A DNA stretch of 64,000 nucleotides from Magnetococcales bacterium (GTDB lineage Bacteria > Pseudomonadota > Magnetococcia > Magnetococcales > UBA8363), in the NCBI GenBank assembly GCA_015232865.1, contig JADFYU010000003.1:62001-126000 (forward strand), given 5' to 3'. The position numbers and the translations under genes were made by a program. The notes beneath the pieces are model-generated. The model did no database searches, had not been told where the DNA came from, and saw only the letters and a program-made list of their open reading frames with translations. Within the stretch, counting starts at the first letter, position 1; the number at the start of each line of letters is the position of its first letter. This document shows, piece after piece, positions 23,467-33,317 of this stretch.

Positions 23467-26334
23467 ATGAAGGTCAAAAAAATCTGGTTTCGTGAAAACA
23501 GGCTGGTTCCGCAGCTACAACCAAAGACCGACAAAACCCAGGAAGGGCGTATCCGAGAACTTCGCCGGGAAATTCTGACCCTGCTCGTCGAAAATCGCTT
23601 TGTTTCCTTTGTCAAACAACCAAAATTCTTGTTTGACAACAAGCTGAACTGCCTTTGGTTGACCCACGGTTTTCAGACCGCCGCCGAGGAGATGTTCAGC
23701 CATCTTCCCCGCATTCAAATCTATACTTTCAAAAACTGGGAGATCCCCAGTGTTGAGGAACTGGTTTCCATTGCCCAGGAGAAGCCGTTCTGCGAGCACG
23801 AAAAGTTCCAAGGCGCCGAGATTTACTCCCATGAGCGCACAGAAGAGCCGGATGGAGCGTTCAAGACCGTCACCATCGGATCGGGAAAAATTGGTTCTCA
23901 AAGCAAACTTTGTCCTATTATTCCCCTGCATCGAGTCGGTCAACGAGATATTTTTTCATTCATCGTCGCCCACTCCCTGCTCCCTGATGGGGTCAGCGGC
24001 GTTACCGAAAAGCTCAATACCCTCTATAAACTGACCATGGCGCTAAGTCGCAACGAAAACAGCAAACCGCCCCCTTCACTGCGGGCTTTGAAACAACATC
24101 TGCTTGAAGGGGATTATGTTCGGGCACGTTTGCCGGTTCTCGAAGAGGCCTATCTCCACGATATGGAAAAGGGGTTGTGGGAGCTTTTTCAACCGGAGAA
24201 ACCAACCGCAAGCGGCTGGACGGAGGTGGTTCTGGACGATCCTTGGGAGGCTCGAAACCCGGAGAAAGACATTCGGGATGGCGTTGTTACCATCGACTTT
24301 GGCACCAGTTCGACGGTGGTAGCCTGTCGGGAACATGGCAAAACCGTTTTGCTGCGGGTCGGAATGACCGATTTCTTTCGCAAACCCATTCCAGAGGATT
24401 ACCAAAATCCGACGGTCTTGGAGTTTATCAATCTACCCAATCTGCTGGCGGCCTGGAAGGGGGACTCCTATCGCCCCTATACCCGCTGGGATGACTTCCA
24501 TTTTTCCCATGAGGCTCTCGCCAACTTCAGAGAAAACGAGGCTGATCAGCGCATTGTCGCCAGCATGTTGACCAGCATCAAACAGTGGCCTCTGTTGGCC
24601 GAAGAGGGACAGGTTTTTCGCATTACCGATCAATCCTCCGGGGCTGAACTGGAGGTCAACCCGGACCGGACCCCGGCCCCGGTTGCCGGACAAAAATTGA
24701 CCATCAGCCAAGAGGACCCATTCAACCCCATCGAGCTATACGCCTACTATCTTGGATTATTCATCAACAACCGCTCCATCGGCCTGTTTTTGGAGTATTA
24801 CATGACCTTTCCGGTCACCTATTCCAAAAATGTCAAAGAGCGTATTCTCAATGCGTTCTCTCGGGGACTGATGCGCAGCCTGCCTCTCTCTTTGATCGGC
24901 AGCAAACAGATGTCCCGGTTCCGGGTTCAAGAAGAGGCATCCGAACCGGCGGCCTACGCAGCCTGCGCGTTGAACGAGTTGAAAATAGAGGCCACCGAAG
25001 ACGGTATGGCCTATGCCGTTTTTGACTTTGGTGGCGGCAGCACCGACTTTGATTTCGGTCTTTACCGCACCCCCACCGAGAAAGAGCGCGAGAACGGCTA
25101 CGAACAGGTCATCAACCATTTTGGGGCCAGTGGCGATATGTATCTGGGCGGTGAAAATCTGGTTGCCAACCTCTCCTATCAGGCCTTTTGTCAAAACCTG
25201 GATGTCTGCCGAGAACACAAAATTCCTTTTGCCTGCCCGCCAGAAGGAGAACGTTTTCCCGGCCATGAACTCTTTTTGGACAACTCCCATGTCGCCCAAA
25301 CCAACAGCGCATTGATCATGGCCAAGGTTCGGCCCATCTGGGAAAACTTTCAGTGGGACGTCTCAAAAACCGACAACCCAGCCGCCGGTCCCATCGCTTT
25401 TCGTCGCCTGTCGGACCGCATCGGCGATGTGTTGAGTTTGGCTATTCTGGACCAGGAGTTCAATCTGGACCCAGCGGTTCAAAGCTGCAAAGCCGACCAG
25501 GAGACCACCACCTTCGATCTGGAACTGCTCAACCGCAGCCGAGAGAAGGTCAAGGTGACATTCACTTTGAACATCAACCAGATGAATCACTTTTTGGTCA
25601 AACGGGTCGGCAAGGGCATCCATCGATTTTTCATCGCCATGAAACAGGCATTTGCCAACCAGAACATCGACCCCGGCGAGATCCACATTCTCATGGCCGG
25701 CAATGCCAGTCGCGCTCTTTTGGTTCAGGCCCTGTTTGCAGCCCTGGCCCAAAATCGCATGTTTAAATGGGAACCGCCCGAAGAGGGGCTGAAAAAAAAT
25801 GCCGTCTTGGAACAGATCCAAAACAGCATGGGGTTCAAACAGTTCATCATCCACCGTCCGCCTCCCGGCGATTCGATGGACCCGTACAAACCGACCGCCA
25901 AGACCGGTGTGGCCATTGGCCTGTTGCGACTGATTCCAGGAGAACCCCTGCTGGCCATTGGGCAAAACAGCGAGAACAGCAGTGGCGAAGCCCCGTTCCG
26001 TTTTTTTGTCGGCTCCCTGAAAAAAGGATTGTTTAAACCAGCTCTCATCCAAAACGGCCCCTATCAAACCTGGCGACCCCTGGGCATTCCCACGCGAGGC
26101 ACCTTCGTGCTGGTCTATTCCACCTCACCACAGGCAGGCCTGGGTGAGTTGCGACGGGGTTCTCAGGAGCTGCGGGAGAGAAGTCTGGGCTTTGGTAGAG
26201 GCGCCGAAGGCAAGCAGATTTTTATTCAGGCGACCGGCCCATCCACCATCGAAATTTGTCTGGCCGACTCCCAAGAACAGATTTCGACACAACCGGAAAA
26301 GGCCATTTATCACAACACCATCAATCTGAAGTAG
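23467..26334 (+). CDS. Large Hsp70/actin-fold ATPase with N-terminal extension
   Basis: A 955-residue protein built on the Hsp70/actin ATPase fold but unlike DnaK. Phosphate loop 1 is VTIDFGTSSTVVA (Asp277), phosphate loop 2 is VFDFGGGSTDFDFG (Asp520), and an adenosine-type motif, ILMAGNASRALL, lies near Gly745. A unique 270-residue N-terminal region precedes the fold. About 100 residues containing LISKQMS-like helices sit in the middle and a 150-residue beta-rich tail ends the protein. No canonical substrate-binding domain, signal peptide or membrane helix is seen, and no DnaJ or GrpE partner lies nearby. Similar uncharacterised Hsp70-family proteins occur sporadically in bacteria. Likely an ATP-dependent switch or scaffold; partner unknown. 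Confidence 0.75.
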   Translation: MKVKKIWFRENRLVPQLQPKTDKTQEGRIRELRREILTLLVENRFVSFVKQPKFLFDNKLNCLWLTHGFQTAAEEMFSHLPRIQIYTFKNWEIPSVEELVSIAQEKPFCEHEKFQGAEIYSHERTEEPDGAFKTVTIGSGKIGSQSKLCPIIPLHRVGQRDIFSFIVAHSLLPDGVSGVTEKLNTLYKLTMALSRNENSKPPPSLRALKQHLLEGDYVRARLPVLEEAYLHDMEKGLWELFQPEKPTASGWTEVVLDDPWEARNPEKDIRDGVVTIDFGTSSTVVACREHGKTVLLRVGMTDFFRKPIPEDYQNPTVLEFINLPNLLAAWKGDSYRPYTRWDDFHFSHEALANFRENEADQRIVASMLTSIKQWPLLAEEGQVFRITDQSSGAELEVNPDRTPAPVAGQKLTISQEDPFNPIELYAYYLGLFINNRSIGLFLEYYMTFPVTYSKNVKERILNAFSRGLMRSLPLSLIGSKQMSRFRVQEEASEPAAYAACALNELKIEATEDGMAYAVFDFGGGSTDFDFGLYRTPTEKERENGYEQVINHFGASGDMYLGGENLVANLSYQAFCQNLDVCREHKIPFACPPEGERFPGHELFLDNSHVAQTNSALIMAKVRPIWENFQWDVSKTDNPAAGPIAFRRLSDRIGDVLSLAILDQEFNLDPAVQSCKADQETTTFDLELLNRSREKVKVTFTLNINQMNHFLVKRVGKGIHRFFIAMKQAFANQNIDPGEIHILMAGNASRALLVQALFAALAQNRMFKWEPPEEGLKKNAVLEQIQNSMGFKQFIIHRPPPGDSMDPYKPTAKTGVAIGLLRLIPGEPLLAIGQNSENSSGEAPFRFFVGSLKKGLFKPALIQNGPYQTWRPLGIPTRGTFVLVYSTSPQAGLGELRRGSQELRERSLGFGRGAEGKQIFIQATGPSTIEICLADSQEQISTQPEKAIYHNTINLK

Positions 26335-26457
26335 AAAGGTCCGCCCGCCTTCGCTGGAGAACCGCCGACAAATCCATGCAGAATCTGGCCGTTGGACGGG
26401 AACAAACAGAGTACGCCGTTGGTTTCTCTATTTTTTCCGATCTGCCGAATCTAGGAT

Positions 26458-26498
26458 AATCGGCGGCTGGCATACGGCCAACCGCCGATTTTTTTTTG
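26458..26498 (+). terminator. Terminator after Hsp70-like gene
   Basis: AATCGGCGG (26458-26466) pairs with CCGCCGATT (26482-26490), followed by a run of T. Just upstream, CTGCCGAATCTAGG (26442-26455) is the reverse complement of an arm of the dispersed repeat (compare CCTAGATTCAGCAG at 8962), so this terminator may derive from a repeat copy. It separates the gene from the convergent mutL. Confidence 0.85.
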
Positions 26499-26515
26499 GC
26501 ACGCCTGACGCCTTC

Positions 26516-28486
26516 TTACCGGCGGCCAAACATTTTTTCCAACTCAGCCAGACTCAAGCTGATATAAGTTGGCCGGCCATGGCCGCACTGCCCGGAAAAG
26601 GGGGTTGCTTCGATCTGTCTGAGCAGGGCATTCATCTCTTCCAAGGTCATGCTTCGATTGGCACGAACCGAACCGTGACAGGCCATGGAGGTCAACACGG
26701 TCTCCAATTGACTGCTCAACGCCTCGCTCTCGCCATATTTTTCCAGCTCAACCAGTAGATCCATAACCAGATTACGCACGCTGGCGGTGCCCAACAGAGC
26801 GGGAAGCTCTCGAACGGAAAAGGTGTTTTCGCCAAAAGGCTCGATCACCACACCCAATCGGGTCAGGGTTTCCAAGTGTCGGCTGAGCTGATTGGACTCG
26901 GATGTGGAGAGGGATAAAATTTCGGGGATCAACAACCTCTGTCGCTCTGGCCCCGACTTGGAAAAAGTATTTTTCAATTTTTCGTATACGATGCGCTCAT
27001 GGGCGGCATGTTGATCCACCAGCACGATACCCTGCTCGGTCTGGGCCAGAATATAGCTGCCATGGATTTGCGCCAGCGCCCGTCCCATGGGGTTGGAACC
27101 TGGAAAGAGCCGCTGTCGGTCGGCTGCATTTACCGGTGGCACCATCGAGTCAATATCGGCAAAAGAGGCTTGGCCCGGGCGCGGATCGCCCCCCTTCGCG
27201 CTCCACTCCTCATTCAGCCGGAATCCTCTCTGCCCGGTCGTTGAGGAACGGTCAAAACTGTTGGTAAAGGTGGAGCCTTTTGGATTTTGATGAGGTGCGC
27301 CCCTCGGAGGCCGATCCCATCGGACCGGTTGCGAGACAGCAGGCGGCAGATCGGCAATCACCCCGCTCTCCTCCCCTAGATCCGAGCTGGAATCGTCTGT
27401 TTTACCCACGCCAAGGGGAGCATGGTAGGTTCGACACCCCATGGTGGTCAGTGCCTCATTCAAAGCTCGCTTCACCAGCGAGTGAATAAAGTTCCGTTGG
27501 TGAAACCGCACCTCCTGCTTGGCCGGATGAACATTGACATCCACCTGATCCGGGGGCAGATCGATAAACAGGGCGACCACCGGATAGCGATCACGGGGCA
27601 GCAGATCCCGATAGGCCTCACGGACGGCATGATTGAGCACCTTATCCCGAACCCAGCGGCCATTGACAAACAGATGCATCGCCGCCGCACTTCCCCGGTG
27701 CAGGGTCGGCAAGCCCAACCATCCCGATACGCAAACCTGCTCCTGCTCACTGTCGAGGGTCAGACAATTATCGGAAAAATCTCCACCAAGAATGGTCGCC
27801 AGCCGCCGCTCCATTCCTCGATCATTATCACTGGATCGAATGGACAGGCTCTCTTTACCGTTCAAAAAAAGCTTGAAACCGATATGCGGGTTGGCCAGGG
27901 CCAGGCGTTGCACCAGATCGGAAACATGATCATTTTCCGTTCGTTCTGTGCGCATGAACTTTAGCCGGGCCGGTGTATTAAAAAAAAGATTACGAACCGA
28001 AATTCGGGTTCCGACCGGCATGACCACCCGGCTTTCCAGCAGATTTTTACCACCTTGAAGGGTCAATTGCACGCCATCGGCTTCACTGGAAATGCGGCTC
28101 TCCAGGGTCAGATGAGAGACAGAGGTGATGGATGGCAGAGCCTCCCCTCTAAAGCCCAATGTCTGGATTTTAAACAGATCCTCAACGGTTTTTATTTTTG
28201 ACGTGGCATGTCGGGCCAACGACAACCGAGCCTGATCCGCCGACATGCCATAGCCGTTGTCTGAGACATAAATCCGCTTTTTCCCACCTTGATCCACCTT
28301 GATCTCAATCAGAGTCGCCCCGGCATCCAGACTGTTTTCCACCAACTCCTTGACCACCGAAGCGGGCCGTTCGACCACCTCTCCGGCTGCAATCTGATTG
28401 GCCAGCACTTCGGATAAAATTTTGATTTCAGGTCTCTTATTGGAGAGGGCGGGTCCCGGATCATCCATTCTCTGTTTATCCCACAT
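26516..28486 (-). CDS. mutL: DNA mismatch repair protein MutL
   Basis: A 656-residue mismatch-repair ATPase. The N-terminal GHKL part shows IAAGEVVERPASVVKELVEN, DNGYGMS and GFRGEAL. The C-terminal dimerisation domain holds DQHAAHERIVYE, matching the endonuclease motif DQHA-x2-E-x4-E, plus a CGHGRP motif (usual CPHGRP). This suggests a nicking-competent MutL, as in bacteria without MutH. The middle (about 340-450) is a disordered linker. The start is ATG 28486; an in-frame ATG at 28468 is also possible. It is the last gene of a long minus-strand run. Confidence 0.95.
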   Translation of the reverse strand: MWDKQRMDDPGPALSNKRPEIKILSEVLANQIAAGEVVERPASVVKELVENSLDAGATLIEIKVDQGGKKRIYVSDNGYGMSADQARLSLARHATSKIKTVEDLFKIQTLGFRGEALPSITSVSHLTLESRISSEADGVQLTLQGGKNLLESRVVMPVGTRISVRNLFFNTPARLKFMRTERTENDHVSDLVQRLALANPHIGFKLFLNGKESLSIRSSDNDRGMERRLATILGGDFSDNCLTLDSEQEQVCVSGWLGLPTLHRGSAAAMHLFVNGRWVRDKVLNHAVREAYRDLLPRDRYPVVALFIDLPPDQVDVNVHPAKQEVRFHQRNFIHSLVKRALNEALTTMGCRTYHAPLGVGKTDDSSSDLGEESGVIADLPPAVSQPVRWDRPPRGAPHQNPKGSTFTNSFDRSSTTGQRGFRLNEEWSAKGGDPRPGQASFADIDSMVPPVNAADRQRLFPGSNPMGRALAQIHGSYILAQTEQGIVLVDQHAAHERIVYEKLKNTFSKSGPERQRLLIPEILSLSTSESNQLSRHLETLTRLGVVIEPFGENTFSVRELPALLGTASVRNLVMDLLVELEKYGESEALSSQLETVLTSMACHGSVRANRSMTLEEMNALLRQIEATPFSGQCGHGRPTYISLSLAELEKMFGRR

Positions 28487-28538
28487 GAGAAGAGTTCAGT
28501 TTACCAATCAAGCCGTTTTCATACAAAAAAACTCCTAT

Positions 28539-28778
28539 TTACTCATAGGAGGAGAGAATCAGCTTTTTGGCCGTACGAAACTGTTTTTTATTGATTTTAC
28601 CGGCTTTCAAGGCATTGCGCAGACTGTTCATCCGCGCATCCAAATCTTGATCCCGCTTGGAGAGCAGTCGGCGTACCGCTTTGCGTTTCTCCTTGGAACA
28701 ATCCTCATCATCCCCTTTATTGAAGAACAGCTCCGCCCCTTTTTGTAGCTTTTTCCATATGTTGGATTCAGAAGACAT
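28539..28778 (-). CDS. Small SHOCT-like hypothetical protein
   Basis: A 79-residue charged protein with a good ribosome site (AAAGGA). The C-terminal third, LDARMNSLRNALKAGKINKK, resembles the short helical oligomerisation motif seen in SHOCT-like proteins, where a segment is followed by G-x-I-x-x-x-x-F/Y. No enzymatic motif. It sits between rluB and mutL, 52 bases before mutL, probably in the same transcript. Confidence 0.6.
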   Translation of the reverse strand: MSSESNIWKKLQKGAELFFNKGDDEDCSKEKRKAVRRLLSKRDQDLDARMNSLRNALKAGKINKKQFRTAKKLILSSYE

Positions 28779-28843
28779 AATAGGATTTTTTCCTTTCTCG
28801 TAATCCAGGAGTCTTTAGATATCGACTTTTCTCTCACGATCCT

Positions 28844-29575
28844 CTATTTAGCGGAAATACGCTGGAGCTGTTTGATCTCCTGGGCACTCAAAGAGCGCCA
28901 GGCCCCCCGCATTATCGACCCCAACTCGATGCCACCATACGAAATGCGGATCAACCGCCCCACATCCATGTCAAACTGTTTAAAAATGCGTCTTACCAGC
29001 CGGTTTCTCCCCTCTTTCAAGGTCAACGTCAGCCAACTGTTGGCCCCCTGCACCGAATCCAGAACCACCTCCAGAGGGCCGGTGTGCCCATCTTCCAGGA
29101 GAACCCCGGCTTGAAGGCGAGTCAGAAATTCGGCACTGACCCGGCCATGGACCCGAACCCGATAGATCCGGGGAACCTGATTGGATGGGTGGGTCAACTG
29201 ATGAACCAGATCCCCATCATTGGTCAGAAGCAGAAGCCCTTCGGAGTTGATATCCAGCCGACCGACACTGATCAACCGCGGGTGGCCGCGCCCCAACAGC
29301 TCAAAAATAGTCGGACGTCCTTCCGGGTCTTTACGGGTACAGATGCGGCCGGTCGGTTTGTTCAAGGCCAACACCACCGTCCGCTCCGTCCGTTGCGGCG
29401 CCTGGGGTTTGCCATCGACGGTTATCTTATCGCGCTTGCCGACTTTGGTTCCCAGTTCGGTGACCACCTCGCCGTTGACCATAACCCGGCCCGCCTCGAT
29501 CCATCGTTCACCCTCCCGTCGGGAGCAGAGTCCGGCCTGGGCCAACCATTTTTGCAGTCTAATCGGCTCAGACAT
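28844..29575 (-). CDS. rluB: rRNA pseudouridine synthase, RluB/RsuA family
   Basis: A 243-residue enzyme with an N-terminal S4 domain (RLQKWLAQAGLCSRREGERW) and the RsuA/RluB catalytic core. GRLDINSEGLLLLTNDGDL carries the catalytic Asp, and the C-terminal LKEGRNRLVRRIFKQF is typical. It most likely makes pseudouridine 2605 in 23S rRNA (RluB); RluE or RluF specificity cannot be excluded. ATG 29575 overlaps the end of trpS by 8 bases, so the two are translationally coupled. The longer frame to 29692 is a shadow inside trpS. Confidence 0.88.
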   Translation of the reverse strand: MSEPIRLQKWLAQAGLCSRREGERWIEAGRVMVNGEVVTELGTKVGKRDKITVDGKPQAPQRTERTVVLALNKPTGRICTRKDPEGRPTIFELLGRGHPRLISVGRLDINSEGLLLLTNDGDLVHQLTHPSNQVPRIYRVRVHGRVSAEFLTRLQAGVLLEDGHTGPLEVVLDSVQGANSWLTLTLKEGRNRLVRRIFKQFDMDVGRLIRISYGGIELGSIMRGAWRSLSAQEIKQLQRISAK

Positions 29576-30605
29576 GGTTTTTGCGCCTGGTGTGAACCGG
29601 CAGCCCCAGAGCATCCAGCACCTTGACCATGGTTTTCTCCGCCCGCTCGCTGGCGGCCTCAGCTCCGGCCTCCAAGATGCGAACCAGCTCACCCTGATCA
29701 GCCCGAATGGTTTTGTAGCGTTCCTGGACCGGCACCAATAGAGCGTTGACCGCCTCAGCCGTCTCCACCTTCAATTTGCCATACAGGTTATGACTGAAAT
29801 GAGACAATCCCTGTTCCAGGGTCTGCCCGGTCGTCGCGCACCAGATATTGAGCAGATTGGCCACCCCCGGCTGATTCTCTTCATCGTAGCGAATCACCCC
29901 TTCGCCATCGGTCACCGCCTTTTTGAATTTTTTCAAGATATCTTTCGGCTCATCCATCAACATCACCTTGGCCAACTCCGATTCGGCGCTTTTAGACATT
30001 TTTTTCGTCGGCTCCTGTAGATCCTTGACCCGAGCCGATCCCTGCTCAGAGATGAGCGGGTCCGGCACCTGAAAAATCGGCGAGAAGGCTCCGTTGAATC
30101 GCGTCGCCACGTCCCTGGCCAACTCCAGATGCTGCTTTTGATCGGCGCCGACCGGAACCTTGTGCGCCCCATAGAGCAGGATATCCGCCGCCATCAGGGT
30201 GGGGTAGGTAAACAGTCCGGCATTGATGTTGGTGCGATGACGCTGAGATTTATCTTTGAACTGGGTCATCCGCTCCAACTCCCCCATCTGGGTAAAGGTG
30301 GAGAGAATCCAGGCCAACTCCGCATGAGCGGGAACCTGACTCTGGATGAAAACAGTGCTCTGCAACGGGTCGATGCCACAGGCCAGAAAGACGGCGGCCA
30401 GATCGAAGATCTGTTCCTGGAACAGTTGCGGATCTTGTCGAACCGTCAGGGCATGCAGATCCACCACGCAAAAGATACAGTCATAATCCTCCTGCATGAC
30501 GACCCAGTTTTGCAAAGCACCCAGATAGTTTCCCAGGGTCAACTGACCGGTGGGCTGGGCACCGCTGAAAACAATGGGGTTGGAGATGTTAGAGACTGCG
30601 TTCAC
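29568..30605 (-). CDS. trpS: Tryptophanyl-tRNA synthetase
   Basis: A 345-residue class I aminoacyl-tRNA synthetase that charges tRNA-Trp. The HIGH-type signature is PTGQLTLGNYLGAL and the KMSKS loop is KKMSKSAESELA. AVFLACGIDP and GADQKQHLELAR are family blocks. Length is normal for the bacterial enzyme. It lies between the site-2 protease and rluB genes and overlaps rluB by 8 bases. Confidence 0.96.
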   Translation of the reverse strand: MNAVSNISNPIVFSGAQPTGQLTLGNYLGALQNWVVMQEDYDCIFCVVDLHALTVRQDPQLFQEQIFDLAAVFLACGIDPLQSTVFIQSQVPAHAELAWILSTFTQMGELERMTQFKDKSQRHRTNINAGLFTYPTLMAADILLYGAHKVPVGADQKQHLELARDVATRFNGAFSPIFQVPDPLISEQGSARVKDLQEPTKKMSKSAESELAKVMLMDEPKDILKKFKKAVTDGEGVIRYDEENQPGVANLLNIWCATTGQTLEQGLSHFSHNLYGKLKVETAEAVNALLVPVQERYKTIRADQGELVRILEAGAEAASERAEKTMVKVLDALGLPVHTRRKNHV

Positions 30606-30673
30606 AAATCAATCCTTTCAAAAACCTAAACAGAGAGTACGGGCTGGGGGGGGTGAGATGATCAAAAGATATC

Positions 30674-31348
30674 CTACACAATACCCGCAAGTTGTAAATA
30701 AAAGACCAGGAGAAAAGACATGACCGGCAACAACACTTTACCCAGCATGCCTGAGAAAGAGAGCAATAATACCAAGGGCAAGCCATATCGCTCCATTTTT
30801 GCCAGGTGCCGATCAAAAGGGTGGGGCAATAGAGCGTTCAACACCCGCCCACCATCCAGCGGCAGGATCGGCAACAGATTGAAAACCGCCAGCAAAACAT
30901 TCATTTTGAGAGCGGCGGCCAACATGGAGACCACAGCCGCAATCATGAACTCCGGCAACATCACGGCTCCGCGCAACGCCAATGCACACAACGCCCCCAG
31001 AAGCAGGTTCATGACAGGTCCGGCGATGGAGACCGAAAACATGGCCAGCCGATAACGGCCAGCCCGAAAGTTTCGCGAATTGACCGGAACCGGCTTGGCT
31101 CCACCAAAAACAAAGGGTTGGCCTACCGTAGCCAGGGAAGTGACCAACATCACCACCGGAATGATCACGGTCCAGACCAGATCGATATGGGGAACGGGGT
31201 TTAAGGTCAACCGCCCCATGAGACGTGGCGTCTGATCACCAAACAGGGTCGCCACATAGCCGTGTGCCCATTCGTGAAGGGTAATGGCAAACAGAATCCC
31301 CGGCCCCCAGGTGACGATACCGATGATAATATCGCTGATTGGAATCAT
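30674..31348 (-). CDS. Site-2 protease family (M50) membrane metalloprotease
   Basis: A 224-residue polytopic membrane protein of the M50 group without a PDZ domain. The zinc motif HEWAH (His25, Glu26, His29) lies in the first helix and the second metal motif is NLLPILPLDGGRV. It should cleave substrates inside or near the membrane; the substrate is unknown. The start codon overlaps the end of lolD by 4 bases (ATGA), indicating coupling with the Lol genes. Confidence 0.9.
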   Translation of the reverse strand: MIPISDIIIGIVTWGPGILFAITLHEWAHGYVATLFGDQTPRLMGRLTLNPVPHIDLVWTVIIPVVMLVTSLATVGQPFVFGGAKPVPVNSRNFRAGRYRLAMFSVSIAGPVMNLLLGALCALALRGAVMLPEFMIAAVVSMLAAALKMNVLLAVFNLLPILPLDGGRVLNALLPHPFDRHLAKMERYGLPLVLLLSFSGMLGKVLLPVMSFLLVFYLQLAGIV

Positions 31349-32067
31349 CGAGACGCCCCTTCCACTGCAGCCAGATATCCATCAACCATCAGGATTTGAC
31401 GATCCAACCGCTCAGCCAACTCATGATTGTGGGTCACCATCAGACAGGAGAGGCCCATATTTTTATTAAGCTCGGCCAAGAGGGAAAAAATGCTCCAGGC
31501 GGTGCTGCGATCCAGATTTCCGGTTGGCTCATCGGCCAGCAACAGAGCCGGCTCGTTGACGATGGCCCGAGCGATGGCCACCCGCTGCTGCTCGCCGCCG
31601 GAGAGCTGGCCGGGTCGATGTGAGAGGCGCGATTGCAAGCCGACCTTCTCCAACGCCTCCACCGCTTTGGCTTCGGCCTGTCTGGCCGGGGTCCGATTGA
31701 TCAGAAGTGGCATCATGACATTCTCCTGGGCGCTGAATTCAGGCAACAGTCGATGAAACTGATAGATAAAACCGATTTTTCGGTTGCGTACGGTCGCTTG
31801 CTTAACCGGGTCCAGGGCAAACAGATCGACGCCGTCCAGGCTCACCTGGCCAGAGGTCGGATAATCCAATGTGCCCAAGATTTGGATCAGGGTACTCTTA
31901 CCGCTACCGGAATCCCCCAACAGCGCCACCATTTCACCTCGGTTCAACTCCAGATCGATCCCTTTCAAGACTTCCAGCCTGTCATCCCTGCCCACCGAAA
32001 AAGATTTTTTCAGGGCGGTCGCTCGCAGCAAGGGAACACCGAAGTGCTGGCTTGAACGTTCACTCAT
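31345..32067 (-). CDS. lolD: Lipoprotein-releasing ABC transporter ATPase LolD
   Basis: A 240-residue ABC ATPase. Walker A is GDSGSGKST, the signature is [14 protein letters not shown] and Walker B is [12 protein letters not shown]. The adjacent LolC/E-type permease identifies it as LolD, which powers extraction of lipoproteins from the inner membrane to LolA. It overlaps the permease gene by 8 bases and the protease gene by 4. A client could be the lipoprotein encoded at 777-1460 in this same window. Confidence 0.92.
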   Translation of the reverse strand: MSERSSQHFGVPLLRATALKKSFSVGRDDRLEVLKGIDLELNRGEMVALLGDSGSGKSTLIQILGTLDYPTSGQVSLDGVDLFALDPVKQATVRNRKIGFIYQFHRLLPEFSAQENVMMPLLINRTPARQAEAKAVEALEKVGLQSRLSHRPGQLSGGEQQRVAIARAIVNEPALLLADEPTGNLDRSTAWSIFSLLAELNKNMGLSCLMVTHNHELAERLDRQILMVDGYLAAVEGASR

Positions 32068-33307
32068 ATCGCAATCCCTCGACCGGATCGACCGTTGAGG
32101 CCCGCCATGCCGGATAAAGGGCAGCCAAGAGGGTTATCAACAAGCTGATTCCGGTGATCAAACCGACATCCGACCATAAGACCACCGAGGGAAGATGATC
32201 GATGTAGTATACTTCGCCGGAGAGAATCTGGATATCAAACAACCGCTCGATGAACCCCAACGCCGCCTCCAGATTGAAGGCCAACCCCAGCCCCAAGGCC
32301 AAGCCGGACAAAGTGCCGATGATGCCGATGACGCCGCCGTTGACCAGAAAAATGGCCAAGATGCTTCTCGGTGTCGCCCCCATGGATTTAAGAATGGCGA
32401 TCTCACGCCCCTTCTCCATGACCACCATGACCAGACTGGAGATAATGTTGAAGGCGGCCACCACCACCACCAGGAAAAGGATGACGAACATGGTGGCCTT
32501 TTCCATCTGCAACGCCCGGAAGAAATTGTGGTTCATCTGCATCCAGTCCTGAACCCAATAGGTGATACCCAACTGATCTTTCAGACGGTTTCGAACCACC
32601 GGGGCCTGGTCGGGATGGGGGGTCATGATTTCGATACCGGTTATGATCTCCGGATTCAAGCGCATCAGGAGTTGGGCATCGTCCAGGTGGATGTAGGCCA
32701 GGGTATTGTCATAATCATACATGCCCGATTCGAAGATTCCCGCCACCGCAAACCGTTTGGACCGAGGCAATGTCCCCATGGCGGTGACATTGCCCGCCGC
32801 CACCATCACCGTCAATTTATCGCCGACGACCACCCCCAGATTGGTGGCCAGACGACTGCCCAGAATAATGTGGAATCCGCCCAGATCGTGAATACTCCCC
32901 TCTTTCATGTTTTTATCCAGCGCTGAAACCAACCGATCCAGATCGGGAACCACCCCGCGCAAACCAACTCCGACAGCCCGACCATTGCTGGTCAACATCG
33001 CCTGCCCCAATACATAGGGCGAGGCGGCCACCACCCCCTGGATCTTTTCGACCTGGGCTAAAACCGGCTTATAAAACTTGATGTTATCCCCGTAAGAACG
33101 AACCGATGCGTGGCCGGTGATACCAAGAATTTGCGATTGCAACTCCTGGCGGAAACCGGTCATTACGGCCAGAACAACAATCAAGGCCGCCACACCCAGC
33201 GCGATCCCGCCCAGTGAAAAAAAGGTGATGATGGAGATAAATCGCTGATTCCGCTTGGCCCGCAGATAGCGCAGGCCAATGAACCACTCATAGCGGTTGG
33301 TCCACAT
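32060..33307 (-). CDS. lolC: Lipoprotein-releasing permease, LolC/E family
   Basis: A 415-residue permease with an N-terminal helix (ISIITFFSLGGIALGVAALI), a large periplasmic domain and three C-terminal helices of the FtsX type. ATG 33307 gives MWTNRYEWFIGLRYL, the usual LolC/E opening; the ORF extension to 33364 runs into lysS. Only one permease gene is present next to lolD, as in lineages where a single LolF-like homodimer replaces LolC plus LolE. It follows lysS by 10 bases. Confidence 0.9.
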   Translation of the reverse strand: MWTNRYEWFIGLRYLRAKRNQRFISIITFFSLGGIALGVAALIVVLAVMTGFRQELQSQILGITGHASVRSYGDNIKFYKPVLAQVEKIQGVVAASPYVLGQAMLTSNGRAVGVGLRGVVPDLDRLVSALDKNMKEGSIHDLGGFHIILGSRLATNLGVVVGDKLTVMVAAGNVTAMGTLPRSKRFAVAGIFESGMYDYDNTLAYIHLDDAQLLMRLNPEIITGIEIMTPHPDQAPVVRNRLKDQLGITYWVQDWMQMNHNFFRALQMEKATMFVILFLVVVVAAFNIISSLVMVVMEKGREIAILKSMGATPRSILAIFLVNGGVIGIIGTLSGLALGLGLAFNLEAALGFIERLFDIQILSGEVYYIDHLPSVVLWSDVGLITGISLLITLLAALYPAWRASTVDPVEGLRYE

Positions 33308-33317
33308 GCTCGTCGTC

